Source: CAZHRC01 sp964533865 (lineage in GTDB: Bacteria > Bacillota > Clostridia > Tissierellales > Peptoniphilaceae). Taken from it: 64,000 bases of DNA. The position numbers and the translations under genes were made by a program. Below, piece by piece: positions 29,296-36,825 of this stretch; position 1 is the first letter of the stretch, and each line of letters opens with the position of its first letter. Location of the stretch: assembly GCA_964533865.1 (NCBI GenBank), contig CAZHRC010000002.1:124001-188000 (forward strand). Direction: 5' to 3'. The notes beneath the pieces were generated by a model. The model had not been told where the DNA came from. It was given only the letters and a program-made list of their open reading frames with translations, and did not search any database.

Positions 29296-30378
29296 TTATT
29301 CTGTAATGGTGTCAAATGCTTCTTTTGCTGTGGACAGATAGTCCGGTGCGATGGTGATACCCAGCTTTTCAGCAACGGCGTTGTTGACGTAAAGATAGGG
29401 ATCGGTAATGGTTTCAAAAGCCATTTCAGAAGCTTTTGACTCGCCTTTTAAGATTTTCGCCGCCATCTCCCCGGTTTTTTCACCTAGAACCAGGTAGTCG
29501 ATGCCTTGAGCTGCTAAACATCCGATTTTAACTTGTTCGATTTCACTGCCAAAAACCGGTTTTTTTGCCGCGTTGGCTTTGTCTAGAATGGTCGGCAATG
29601 AGCTGACTACCGTGTTGTCAGTGAGGTTTGAAAGGGCGTCGACTTTTGCAAGGAGGTTATCCGTCGCGAGCGGAATATCCGCCGCAGTTGAGACCCCTAC
29701 GGTCTCTAAGGTAAATCCATAGTCTGCCACCAGGCTTTGGTAGGTTTTGATGGTGGATTCTGAGTTGGCTTCGCTGGTGGTGTATAGTATTCCTATGGTT
29801 TTTGCTTCGGGAAGAATTTTTCGGATCATTTCGAGCTGCGCTTTAACCGGTAGGGCATCAGATGTGCCGGTGATGTTTCCAGTTGGAAGCTTATCCTCTT
29901 TTGCCAAACCTGCGATGACTGGGTCGCTGATCGCCGTATAAACCACCGGTATTTCGGTGGAAATGGCTGCATTATATGAGCTCATAGCGCTAGGAGTGGC
30001 AATCGCAGCGATCATATCCACTTTTGCCCCTGCAAAACTTTGGGCAATTTGATTGGCGAGGGCCGTATCGGCATCTGCGTTTTGGTAATCGATGTTCAGG
30101 TTTTTACCTTCTTCAAAGCCAGCTTTTTTCAACCCTTCGATAAATCCTATGCGGCAGTTGTCCAGTGAACCGTGGCGGGCAAATTGGTTGATGCCAATGG
30201 TGAAGGTTTCTCCTTCTACGGTTGCTACGCTTTCTGATGGTGTATTTTCTTCGTTTTGGTCTGGTGTCGCAACTTGTTCGGTTTTGGTTTCTTTGGCTTT
30301 CACTTCTTCTGAGGTTTTGTTGGCGTTGCAACCCGCTAGTAGGACAATGGCTAATAAGATAAGTGCTAGTTTTTTCAT
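29296..30378 (-). CDS. trpX: ABC importer substrate-binding lipoprotein, TrpX-like
   Basis: A 360-residue lipoprotein with a lipobox at residues 13-16 (LLAGC), an acidic linker, then the ABC_sub_bind (DUF534) fold: FTIGINQFARHGSLDNCRIGF, VDMIAAIATPSAMS and TIGILYTTSEANSE. It captures the substrate outside the membrane for the TrpYZ transporter. The start at 30378 follows AAGGAGACGACC; a longer reading frame upstream belongs to the untranslated leader. The T-box with a UGG specifier upstream makes tryptophan the best substrate guess. Confidence 0.87.
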   Translation of the reverse strand: MKKLALILLAIVLLAGCNANKTSEEVKAKETKTEQVATPDQNEENTPSESVATVEGETFTIGINQFARHGSLDNCRIGFIEGLKKAGFEEGKNLNIDYQNADADTALANQIAQSFAGAKVDMIAAIATPSAMSSYNAAISTEIPVVYTAISDPVIAGLAKEDKLPTGNITGTSDALPVKAQLEMIRKILPEAKTIGILYTTSEANSESTIKTYQSLVADYGFTLETVGVSTAADIPLATDNLLAKVDALSNLTDNTVVSSLPTILDKANAAKKPVFGSEIEQVKIGCLAAQGIDYLVLGEKTGEMAAKILKGESKASEMAFETITDPYLYVNNAVAEKLGITIAPDYLSTAKEAFDTITE

Positions 30379-30463
30379 GGTCGTCTCCTTCTTCGTTTTG
30401 AATGGTGTGTGCTCTCGTTGCCGATGGGATAGGCTTCGGCGATGGACAATGGTAAAAACCAAT

Positions 30464-30725
30464 AAAAAAAGACTTCTATCCCTCACTGGGACAAAAGTCA
30501 TAACTTCTGCGGTACCACCCGTTTTGGCGCAAAGCGCCCACTCATTCGGATACTAACATATCCGTCTCACTGATAACGGGCGAGTTCCCCGTCAGGTAAT
30601 ACTCTGCGAAACGCATTTCACCCTGCCCTCAAAGTCCATTCAATCCGCTTTACTTGTACCGCATCCCACCAACCGCGGCTCTCTTTACCGTACCAACAGA
30701 TCTACTCTTCTTTTCATCGGTTATT
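30464..30725 (-). ncRNA. T-box leader with Trp (UGG) specifier, controls trpXYZ
   Basis: The minus strand shows the T-box core GGGTGGTACCGC (complement of about 30509-30520), the stem I AGAGAG motif, and GAA-TGG-AC-TTTGAG with specifier TGG at 30636-30638. The terminator pairs GACTT-T-TGTCCC with GGGATA-G-AAGTC and runs into seven T. Uncharged tRNA-Trp should stabilise the antiterminator and allow transcription of the importer genes. Confidence 0.92.
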
Positions 30726-30731
30726 AACATA

Positions 30732-30760
30732 AGTATAGGGGTTTGGTTTTCGAATGTCAA
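30732..30760 (-). promoter_or_regulatory. Promoter of the trpXYZ T-box transcript
   Basis: TTGACA, 17 bases, TATACT on the minus strand, just upstream of the leader. The 30379-30995 gap is filled by this leader and the divergent promoters. Confidence 0.85.
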
Positions 30761-30926
30761 GGTGTTTTTTTTCGATTGGAAATAAATTTCTTTTTAGGGG
30801 TTTTTGAAAGTTGATCTTGTCGCTTTTTAGATGATTCGATAAAATACAATGATCACCACCTGATGTTTTTTTGGTAAAGTTTTACAGCAAATCGTTTGCT
30901 TTTCTCAAGTTATTCTCAGTTGGAAT

Positions 30927-30955
30927 TTGACAAGGTTTTAATTATGCGGTAGAAT
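30927..30955 (+). promoter_or_regulatory. Promoter of the alcohol dehydrogenase gene
   Basis: TTGACA, 17 bases, TAGAAT, about 40 bases before the start codon, which has an AAGGAGG site. Confidence 0.85.
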
Positions 30956-30995
30956 TTTATTGTAAGATATTTGACAAACTACAAGGAGGACGACT

Positions 30996-32213
30996 ATGGC
31001 ACGTTTTACATTACCTAGAGATGTCTATCACGGAAAGGGCTCTTTAGATGTTCTAAAGACTTTGGAAGGAAAGAAAGCCATGCTGTGCATCGGCGGAGGT
31101 TCCTTGAAACGCAGTGGCTTTGTCGATAAGGCAATCCAGTACTTAGAAACCGCCGGTATGGAAGTCGAACTGATCGAAGGGATTGAAGCGGATCCTTCGG
31201 TGACCACGGTTATGAACGGCGCTGAAAAAATGATTGCATTCCAACCCGATTGGATCGTAGCAATGGGCGGCGGATCGCCTATCGACGCGGCTAAAGCCAT
31301 GTGGATTAAATACGAATACCCAGAAATCACGTTTGAAGAGATGTGCGTGGTGTTTGGCATACCTAAACTACGCAAAAAAGCTCACTTCTGTGCTATTCCT
31401 TCCACTTCTGGGACGGCAACCGAGGTCACCGCTTTTTCCATCATCACCGACTACGAAAAAGGCATTAAATATCCGATTGCAGACTTTGAAATTACCCCTG
31501 ATGTGGCAATCATCGATTCGGAATTAGTTGAAACCCTACCCAAAAAACTCATCGCCCATACAGGAATGGACGCGTTGACTCACGCGGTCGAAGCTTATGT
31601 CTCCACAGCAAACAGCGACTATACGGACCCTCTCGCCCTTCACGCCATTAAGATGGTCAAAGACCACTTAGTCGACTCCTACAATGGTGACTTGGACGCG
31701 AGAGCAGCTATGCACAACGCCCAATGTTTAGCAGGTATGGCATTCTCCAACGCATTGTTGGGCATCGTCCACTCTATGGCTCATAAAACCGGTGCGATTT
31801 TTGCCGATCACGGTGCACACATCATCCACGGCGCCGCCAACGCGATTTACTTGCCAAAAGTCATCGCCTACAACGCCGCTGATGAAACCGCTGCAACGCG
31901 CTACGCACAAATCGTTGATCACATTGGACTCGGTGGCAATACCGTCGAAGAAAAAGTCAAGTTGTTAATGGCTTTCGTCGCTGATCTCAACGATCAACTC
32001 AATATCCCACAATGTATCAAACACTATGGTGCAGACAGCTATCCTACGGAGCAAGGCTTCGTCCCTGAAGAAGTGTTCTTGGAAAGGTTGCCTGAAATCG
32101 CTAAAAACGCCATCCTCGACGCATGTACAGGCTCCAACCCTAGACAACCGAACCAAGAAGAGATGGAAAAGATTTTGAAGTGTTGTTATTACGGCACGGA
32201 AGTGGATTTTTAG
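30996..32213 (+). CDS. Iron-containing (group III) alcohol dehydrogenase
   Basis: A 405-residue NAD(P)-dependent dehydrogenase. The nucleotide-binding GGGSPIDAAKAMW lies near residue 90. The metal-binding Asp and His residues are in the usual blocks HTGMDALTHAVEA and HSMAHKTGAIFADHGAHIIHGAANA. Family members interconvert alcohols and aldehydes in fermentation (butanol, ethanol, 1,3-propanediol type); the substrate is not predictable. It is monocistronic with a near-consensus promoter, which suggests strong expression. Confidence 0.92.
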   Translation: MARFTLPRDVYHGKGSLDVLKTLEGKKAMLCIGGGSLKRSGFVDKAIQYLETAGMEVELIEGIEADPSVTTVMNGAEKMIAFQPDWIVAMGGGSPIDAAKAMWIKYEYPEITFEEMCVVFGIPKLRKKAHFCAIPSTSGTATEVTAFSIITDYEKGIKYPIADFEITPDVAIIDSELVETLPKKLIAHTGMDALTHAVEAYVSTANSDYTDPLALHAIKMVKDHLVDSYNGDLDARAAMHNAQCLAGMAFSNALLGIVHSMAHKTGAIFADHGAHIIHGAANAIYLPKVIAYNAADETAATRYAQIVDHIGLGGNTVEEKVKLLMAFVADLNDQLNIPQCIKHYGADSYPTEQGFVPEEVFLERLPEIAKNAILDACTGSNPRQPNQEEMEKILKCCYYGTEVDF

Positions 32214-32256
32214 GAGTTGGATGATTTAAGATCACAAGATAGGTGAAAAGATACAA

Positions 32257-32292
32257 ACCGCTCACAGGAGGTTTCCGGTGAGCGGTATTTTT
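32257..32292 (+). terminator. Terminator of the alcohol dehydrogenase gene
   Basis: ACCGCTCAC and GTGAGCGGT pair over a 12-base loop and are followed by ATTTTT. Confidence 0.8.
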
Positions 32293-32307
32293 GTCGGTGA
32301 ATGGGAA

Positions 32308-32478
32308 AAGTGTGGCAATAGTGTGGCAAAGGTCGCCACGTGAAGTGTGCCTGCGGCACGTGAAGGTCAAGTGCGTGAAGGTCAAGACCCTCCCTCCGAG
32401 TCGGCGAATGGCGCGCCGACCCACCTCCCTCGGGGATGGAGGCTAAGGTCAAGAGCAAGGACGTTAAGGACAAGGTAA
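32308..32478 (+). repeat. Copy 2 of the interspersed palindromic repeat (module A)
   Basis: It contains GTGTGGCAAAGG, CGGCACGTGAAGGTCAAG and module A: CCCTCCCTCCGAGTCGGC, a short loop, GCCGAC, then CCTCCCTCGGGGATGGAGG. Module A is almost identical to that in the copies at 35.9 and 47.5 kb. It lies between convergent genes. Confidence 0.75.
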
Positions 32479-32509
32479 ACGGCTAAGGAGCAGGTCTACG
32501 ACTTAGCGA

Positions 32510-34360
32510 CTATTTAAATCCCAACAACCGCATGGCATTTAAAATGACGACGAGGATGCTTCCTTCGTGTACAAACATGCCAGAGGCGAGGTTGATAAAG
32601 CCAAAGAGAACCCCTGATAGTAGAAAGGCTACGACGATTAAGGCGATGGCAATGTTTTGGCGGACGTTGCGGTAGGTGGCTTTTGCTAAGGTGTAGGCGT
32701 GGGCGTACTGGGTGAGACTGTCTGCCATCAATACGATATCCGCGGTTTCCATGGATACGTCTGTTCCTTTTCCCATGGCGATGCCGATGTCCGCTGTGGC
32801 GATGGCGGGGGCGTCGTTGATACCGTCTCCTGCCATAGCGACTACCGCGCCCTTTTCTTTTAGGGCTTTTACGTGGGTAACTTTATCTTGTGGCATGAGC
32901 TCGGCGTAGTAGGTATCGATGTCGAGCTGATCAGCTACGGCTTTTGCGGTATGAGCGTTATCTCCGGTGAGCATGATGATTTCCACAATGCCCTTTGCGC
33001 GCATTTTAGCCAAGGTGCTCTTAGCATCACTTCGTATGGCATCTGCTATGGAAGCGACGCCTGAGAAAACGCCATCTATGGCGACGAATACGGCGGTATT
33101 GCCGAGTTTTTCGCGCTCGAGTGCAAAAGTCTCTCCCTCGTCTGGTAGGTCGATACCTCTAGCTTTCATGAGTTTTCGATTCCCCGCCACCACTTCTACC
33201 CCGTCGACTATGGCAGTCAACCCTTGACCTTTGATGGCATTGCCTTCAGTGATTTCCAACGCTTTGTAGTCGGCGTCGTTTTCATCAGCGTATCGCAGTA
33301 TGGCGCGTCCCAGGTGATGCTCTGACAAGGTTTCACTTTTTGCCAACAGGGCTAACAATCTGGTGCGATCCATTTCGCCAAAAATCGTAAGGTCTGTGAC
33401 TTCTGGTTTTCCCACGGTCAAGGTGCCGGTTTTGTCAAAAATCAAGGTGTCCACTTTCGCCATTTGTTCCATCACTTCTCCGCCTTTGATGAGGACGCCG
33501 TTTTTAGCGCCGTTACCGATGCCTGCGACATTTGATACCGGCGCTCCGATGACGAGAGCTCCTGGGCATGCTACGACGAGAAAAGTAATGGACAAGTGAA
33601 GATCTCTGGTGATGAGGTAGACCAATAGAGAAAGGACGACCACTCCCGGGGTGTAGTAGTGGGCAAAGCGATCGAGGAAGCGTTCGGTTTTTGACTTGCT
33701 ATCTTGAGCTTCTTCGACGAGTTCGATGATTTTTGAAAAGGTGGTATCGTCTCCGACTTTTTCGGCGATCATCTCGATATAACCTCCATCGAGGATGGTA
33801 CCTGAAAACACGGTATCGTCGATAGTTTTGGTAACGGGTTCTGACTCTCCTGTGACTGCAGATTGATCGATACTGCCTTCACCTTGGATCACTATCCCAT
33901 CGACAGGAACTTTTCCGCCTGGTAACACCACCAATCGATCGCCGACTTCGACTTCATCGATGGGGATTGTGACCCGTTCTCCCCCTTCTAATCGGATGGC
34001 TTCTTGAGGCGCGACTTCGGTGAGTTTTTTTATGGAGGATCGGGTTTTTTCCAAGGTTTTCTTTTCGAGGTAGGCTCCAAATAAGAACAGGAAGGTCACG
34101 ATTGAAGATTCGTTATACTCCCTTAAATACAACGCACCGATGACCGCAATGGAAACCAGCAGCTCGATGCTAAACAGTTTTTGTCTCAAAGCTTCATAGG
34201 CTTTGACAAAAATCGGAGCGCCGGCGATCACCGTGGCGGTAATTAACGCCATATCTCCCCAACGGAGCACTCCAACAGCTCTAAGCAAAAATCCTGCGAC
34301 GATGAGGATTCCGGATAATAGGGTCCAGGTATTGTCGCGTTTCATTATCCATAATTTCAT
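32510..34360 (-). CDS. Heavy-metal translocating P1B-type ATPase
   Basis: A 616-residue membrane pump with the phosphorylation motif DKTGTLT (Asp309), the actuator motif TGES (170-173) and the hinge GDGINDAPA. The intramembrane motif is CPG (265-267) instead of CPC, a variant seen in some Zn/Cd/Co-type pumps. The protein lacks its own N-terminal metal-binding domain; the separate HMA protein encoded just upstream may fill that role. It probably exports a divalent transition metal to the outside. AAAGGAG lies 6 bases before the ATG at 34360. It is the third gene of the regulator-HMA-ATPase operon. Confidence 0.9.
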   Translation of the reverse strand: MKLWIMKRDNTWTLLSGILIVAGFLLRAVGVLRWGDMALITATVIAGAPIFVKAYEALRQKLFSIELLVSIAVIGALYLREYNESSIVTFLFLFGAYLEKKTLEKTRSSIKKLTEVAPQEAIRLEGGERVTIPIDEVEVGDRLVVLPGGKVPVDGIVIQGEGSIDQSAVTGESEPVTKTIDDTVFSGTILDGGYIEMIAEKVGDDTTFSKIIELVEEAQDSKSKTERFLDRFAHYYTPGVVVLSLLVYLITRDLHLSITFLVVACPGALVIGAPVSNVAGIGNGAKNGVLIKGGEVMEQMAKVDTLIFDKTGTLTVGKPEVTDLTIFGEMDRTRLLALLAKSETLSEHHLGRAILRYADENDADYKALEITEGNAIKGQGLTAIVDGVEVVAGNRKLMKARGIDLPDEGETFALEREKLGNTAVFVAIDGVFSGVASIADAIRSDAKSTLAKMRAKGIVEIIMLTGDNAHTAKAVADQLDIDTYYAELMPQDKVTHVKALKEKGAVVAMAGDGINDAPAIATADIGIAMGKGTDVSMETADIVLMADSLTQYAHAYTLAKATYRNVRQNIAIALIVVAFLLSGVLFGFINLASGMFVHEGSILVVILNAMRLLGFK

Positions 34361-34383
34361 GGTTGACTCCTTTCGACAATTCA

Positions 34384-34414
34384 CCCCTCTGTGGATGACA
34401 CATCTTCAGAGGGG
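34384..34414 (-). promoter_or_regulatory. Hairpin between the HMA and ATPase genes
   Basis: CCCCTCTG (34384-34391) pairs with CAGAGGGG (34407-34414). There is no T-tract, so it is more likely an mRNA stability or processing element than a terminator. Confidence 0.45.
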
Positions 34415-34432
34415 CGGTTGCAGTAGTATTAT

Positions 34433-34654
34433 TTAGGAAATTTTCACGCTTTCCACATTGAATCCCAGCTTCTCGACTGTGGATTGTAACGTTTCAGCGT
34501 CGATTTGAGTCTCGTCAAAATCAAATTTCGCCTTACTCGAGTTGAAAAGCACTTTCACATTGGATACACCTGCTAGGTTTGAAAGGGCGGTTTCGATTTT
34601 CTTCACACAGGTTGGACAGGTCAGGGTTTCGATTTGCATAACAGATTTTTTCAT
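34433..34654 (-). CDS. Heavy-metal-associated (HMA) domain protein, metallochaperone
   Basis: A 73-residue single HMA domain with the metal-binding CPTC motif (Cys13, Cys16) after QIETLT, then the usual beta-alpha-beta pattern (VSNVKVLFNSSKAKFDF). It probably delivers metal to the adjacent ATPase, which lacks an HMA domain. The start at 34654 is chosen because AAGGAGAC lies 6 bases upstream; a longer in-frame ATG at 34675 overlaps the end of the regulator gene. Confidence 0.88.
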   Translation of the reverse strand: MKKSVMQIETLTCPTCVKKIETALSNLAGVSNVKVLFNSSKAKFDFDETQIDAETLQSTVEKLGFNVESVKIS

Positions 34655-34664
34655 TATAGTCTCC

Positions 34665-35363
34665 TTATTCTTCATAAAGTAATAGTGCGTCGAGATCGAC
34701 GATTTGAATGCGACGTTGTGGCAAGGAGCGAATCAACCCCTCGTTTTCAAGGATGGTCAGTTTGCGACTGAGGGTTTCCGGGGTAGTACTCAAATAAGAA
34801 GCGATGTCTTTTTTCATCATATGGAGATGGACTACCGGTTGAGCCCCCTCTCGTTTATCGACGAGATCAACTAGGAATGTGATTAATCGCTGCATCACGC
34901 TTTCAGCAGATACTTTTAGCACTTGACTCTCCGCTCTTTGTAACCGTCCGCTCACGCCTTCAAGCAATTTGATAGCGATGGCGGGGTGGGCGTGGAGCAA
35001 GGCTGTCATATCCTCGCGATGTATGGTGCAGATTTTAGAATCTTGCAAGGTTTCGGCAAACGCCTCGTGGCGATAATCCGCGCTAAAAATGGCAAACTCT
35101 CCTGTAAAATCCCCAGGGGATAACAATCGAATCCACTGTTCCTTGCCCGACTCAGCCAAGCGATAAATCTTCACCGATCCCGAGTGGACGATGTAGAGGG
35201 TATTGTCGGCTTCGCCAGCGGAGTAAATCCTCTCTCCTCTGGTAAAAGTTCGTGTGATGACTTTCTCACTGATCTCCGCAAAATGGTCGTCTTCTAAATG
35301 GTTAAATATGGGAACCAATCGCACACAGGATCCCTCATTGGCATCGTGATGACAGTGTTTCAT
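34665..35363 (-). CDS. Crp/Fnr-family transcriptional regulator
   Basis: A 232-residue regulator with a cyclic-nucleotide-binding-like sensor domain (about residues 18-135) and a winged helix (about 155-225). The recognition helix reads ETLSR (Glu196, Ser199, Arg200). This ExxSR pattern is the one by which FNR-type proteins read TTGAT half-sites, unlike the RExxR of CRP. The N-terminus is rich in Cys and His (Cys4, Cys13, several His), which could bind metal or an iron-sulfur cluster. A perfect TTGAT-N4-ATCAA site precedes the gene, so it probably controls itself and the downstream HMA and ATPase genes. GGAGGGAGG precedes the ATG. Confidence 0.9.
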   Translation of the reverse strand: MKHCHHDANEGSCVRLVPIFNHLEDDHFAEISEKVITRTFTRGERIYSAGEADNTLYIVHSGSVKIYRLAESGKEQWIRLLSPGDFTGEFAIFSADYRHEAFAETLQDSKICTIHREDMTALLHAHPAIAIKLLEGVSGRLQRAESQVLKVSAESVMQRLITFLVDLVDKREGAQPVVHLHMMKKDIASYLSTTPETLSRKLTILENEGLIRSLPQRRIQIVDLDALLLYEE

Positions 35364-35390
35364 GTTATCCTCCCTCCTCGATTCAACTCT

Positions 35391-35396
35391 ATTCTA
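35391..35396 (-). promoter_or_regulatory. -10 box of the regulator-HMA-ATPase operon
   Basis: TAGAAT on the minus strand, without a good -35 box. The FNR-type operator is centred about 41.5 bases upstream of the start site that this box implies. Confidence 0.6.
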
Positions 35397-35418
35397 TCAC
35401 GAATGATAGGGGTTAAAA

Positions 35419-35432
35419 TTGATCTGTATCAA
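35419..35432. promoter_or_regulatory. Perfect FNR-type operator
   Basis: TTGAT-CTGT-ATCAA matches the FNR consensus TTGAT-N4-ATCAA at every defined base. Its position relative to the -10 box matches the class II activator position (-41.5). Confidence 0.75.
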
Positions 35433-35460
35433 CTTTTCACCGTATTATTGGTTTTTAGAT

Positions 35461-35484
35461 AAAAAAAAGAATCCTTTCGGATTC
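35461..35484 (-). terminator. Terminator upstream of the regulator gene
   Basis: GAATCC and GGATTC pair over a 4-base loop, followed on the minus strand by eight T. It should stop transcription from the thioredoxin/CMD operon. Confidence 0.75.
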
Positions 35485-35639
35485 AATAGAAGGAAAAGAC
35501 TCTGCGCCACTCACTGGGGGGAGATAGGGGATATCGAGGAATGCAAGGAGCGCAAAGCCAATGAAGAAATCTCATTACAGTTATGAGTATAAACCAGAAT
35601 TGTGAGATGCGAATGAAGTTTATGTAAAATGTGTTTTAC

Positions 35640-36042
35640 TTTTCGTATGGCACTCTACGCCGCAGGAACGCACCAGCTTCCATCCTTGAGGGAGGGTCTT
35701 GACCTTATCGCACTTGACCTTCAAAAGGAGCGGCACATTCGCGCCGAAAGACGATGGAAAGAAACCCCTCCCTCAGTCTCGGCAAAGTTCGCCGAGCCAG
35801 CTCCCTCGGAGATGGAGCCTGACGGACGCCACCCTTCGGGTGGCTAATAGGACCTTGCCTCTAGCCGTTGACCTTGCCCTTAGCCGTTGACCTTGCCTCC
35901 ATCCCCGAGGGAGGTGGGTCGGCACGCCCTTTGCCGACTCGGAGGGAGGGTTTTGGCCTTATCCTTTATCCTTTATCCTTCACGCTCTTGACCTTCACGT
36001 GTCGTACGGCACACTTCAGGTGGCACGTCTTTCGCCACACTT
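35640..36042 (-). repeat. Copy 3 of the interspersed repeat (modules A and B, inverted relative to copy 4)
   Basis: Read on the minus strand it gives the same order as copy 4: GTGTGGCGAAAG, module A (CCTCCCTCCGAGTCGGC...), AAGGTCAA linkers, a GCCACCC-GAA-GGGTGGC hairpin, and an inverted module B (CTCCCTCAGTC with CGGC/GCCG stem). A further degenerate half-module sits at about 35667-35705. The 35364-36057 interval has no credible gene. Confidence 0.75.
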
Positions 36043-36057
36043 ATGCTATACTACTCC

Positions 36058-36381
36058 CTATTTCTCACAACCGCAATCGACGTTTCCTGCGATGATTTCT
36101 TTCCAGTCGCCAAGGATGTCATGGGTCCAGCAGTCGTCTGCACCAGCGGCTTCGCGCATGGTCAACGCTAAGATGTAACTGAGCTCTTCCACTGTAGCCC
36201 CCGCTTCCAGCGCCCCTTTAAAGTGTTTGAGTACGCAGGGTTTTGACCTGGCTTTGATCGACAAGGCAAAGCATATGAACTGGTAGGTCTTTTCGTCGAT
36301 GGTTCTCTTTTCTGCGTAGAGAGCATCCATTTCATCGAGTTTTTCAGTAAATTCCGGAAAAAATTCTGCCAATAATCTCAT
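36058..36381 (-). CDS. Carboxymuconolactone decarboxylase (CMD)/AhpD-like protein
   Basis: A 107-residue all-helical CMD-family protein with the conserved stretch KPCVLKHFKGALEAGATVEEL. Only one Cys sits where AhpD has a CxxC pair, so peroxidase-reductase activity like AhpD is not assured. A Cys-rich tail (NVDCGCEK) ends the protein. GGAGG lies 8 bases before the ATG at 36381; an ATG at 36396 overlaps that site. It directly follows the thioredoxin-like gene, suggesting a redox pair. Confidence 0.8.
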   Translation of the reverse strand: MRLLAEFFPEFTEKLDEMDALYAEKRTIDEKTYQFICFALSIKARSKPCVLKHFKGALEAGATVEELSYILALTMREAAGADDCWTHDILGDWKEIIAGNVDCGCEK

Positions 36382-36385
36382 GTTG

Positions 36386-36643
36386 TCATCCTCCATTTTT
36401 TTGAAGTAATACTACGACTTCATCTTTTTTGAGTACTTTACCTACAGACACCACTTTGCCATTTATCGCCAACGCCGGGGTGACCATGACCCCATAGTTT
36501 GCGATTTGCATAAAGTCGGTGACGTGTTCCACTTCCACTTCTAAACCCAGCTCCGCTATCGCCGCTGTCGTCTCCGCTTCTAAGGCGTTGCACTTAGCAC
36601 ACCCTGTACCAAGCACCGCCACTTTCAATCCGTCATTTCCCAT
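36386..36643 (-). CDS. Small thioredoxin-like protein (redox-active disulfide type)
   Basis: An 85-residue thioredoxin-fold protein with active-site CAKC (Cys15, Cys18) after KVAVLGTG, then the cis-Pro segment VMVTPALAINGK. This is the small redox-active disulfide family, often encoded near arsenic or heavy-metal genes. GGAGG precedes the ATG at 36643 by 8 bases; a longer in-frame ATG at 36670 lies inside the operator region. It is the first gene of a two-gene operon with the CMD protein. Confidence 0.85.
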   Translation of the reverse strand: MGNDGLKVAVLGTGCAKCNALEAETTAAIAELGLEVEVEHVTDFMQIANYGVMVTPALAINGKVVSVGKVLKKDEVVVLLQKNGG

Positions 36644-36667
36644 CTTGTCCGCCTCCTCATACTTGAT

Positions 36668-36689
36668 CATATCTATATCTATCGATATG
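36668..36689. promoter_or_regulatory. Palindromic operator at the thioredoxin/CMD promoter
   Basis: CATATC-N10-GATATG is a perfect inverted repeat, with a nested ATATC-TATC-GATAT. It starts just downstream of the -10 box, so a bound repressor would block transcription. ATAT-rich palindromes of this form are typical of ArsR-family sites; no ArsR gene is in the window. Confidence 0.5.
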
Positions 36690-36692
36690 TTA

Positions 36693-36720
36693 AGTATACT
36701 CTATTTTCTCCCTTTGTCAA
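36693..36720 (-). promoter_or_regulatory. Promoter of the thioredoxin/CMD operon
   Basis: TTGACA, 16 bases, TATACT on the minus strand. Confidence 0.8.
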
Positions 36721-36759
36721 TCGTTTTCTTCACCATATTGAAATCATGGTTTCAACGAC

Positions 36760-36810
36760 GAAAACGGCCCTCTCCTCGACTTCCCTTTGGGGAAACCGAG
36801 GAGAGGACCG
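36760..36810 (-). terminator. Terminator of proS
   Basis: A long GC-rich stem (36766-36778 with 36797-36809, one mismatch) followed by GTTTTCG on the minus strand, shortly after the proS stop. Confidence 0.75.
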
Positions 36811-36825
36811 CTTGATGATATCTAA

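Noticed and set aside
30379..30501. N-terminal extension of the TrpX-like protein
   Set aside because: It would put coding sequence in the T-box leader; the lipoprotein signal and ribosome-binding site fix the start at 30378.
35629..36095. Open frames upstream of the Crp/Fnr gene and in the repeat at 32.1-32.5 kb
   Set aside because: Repeat-derived, low complexity, without start signals.
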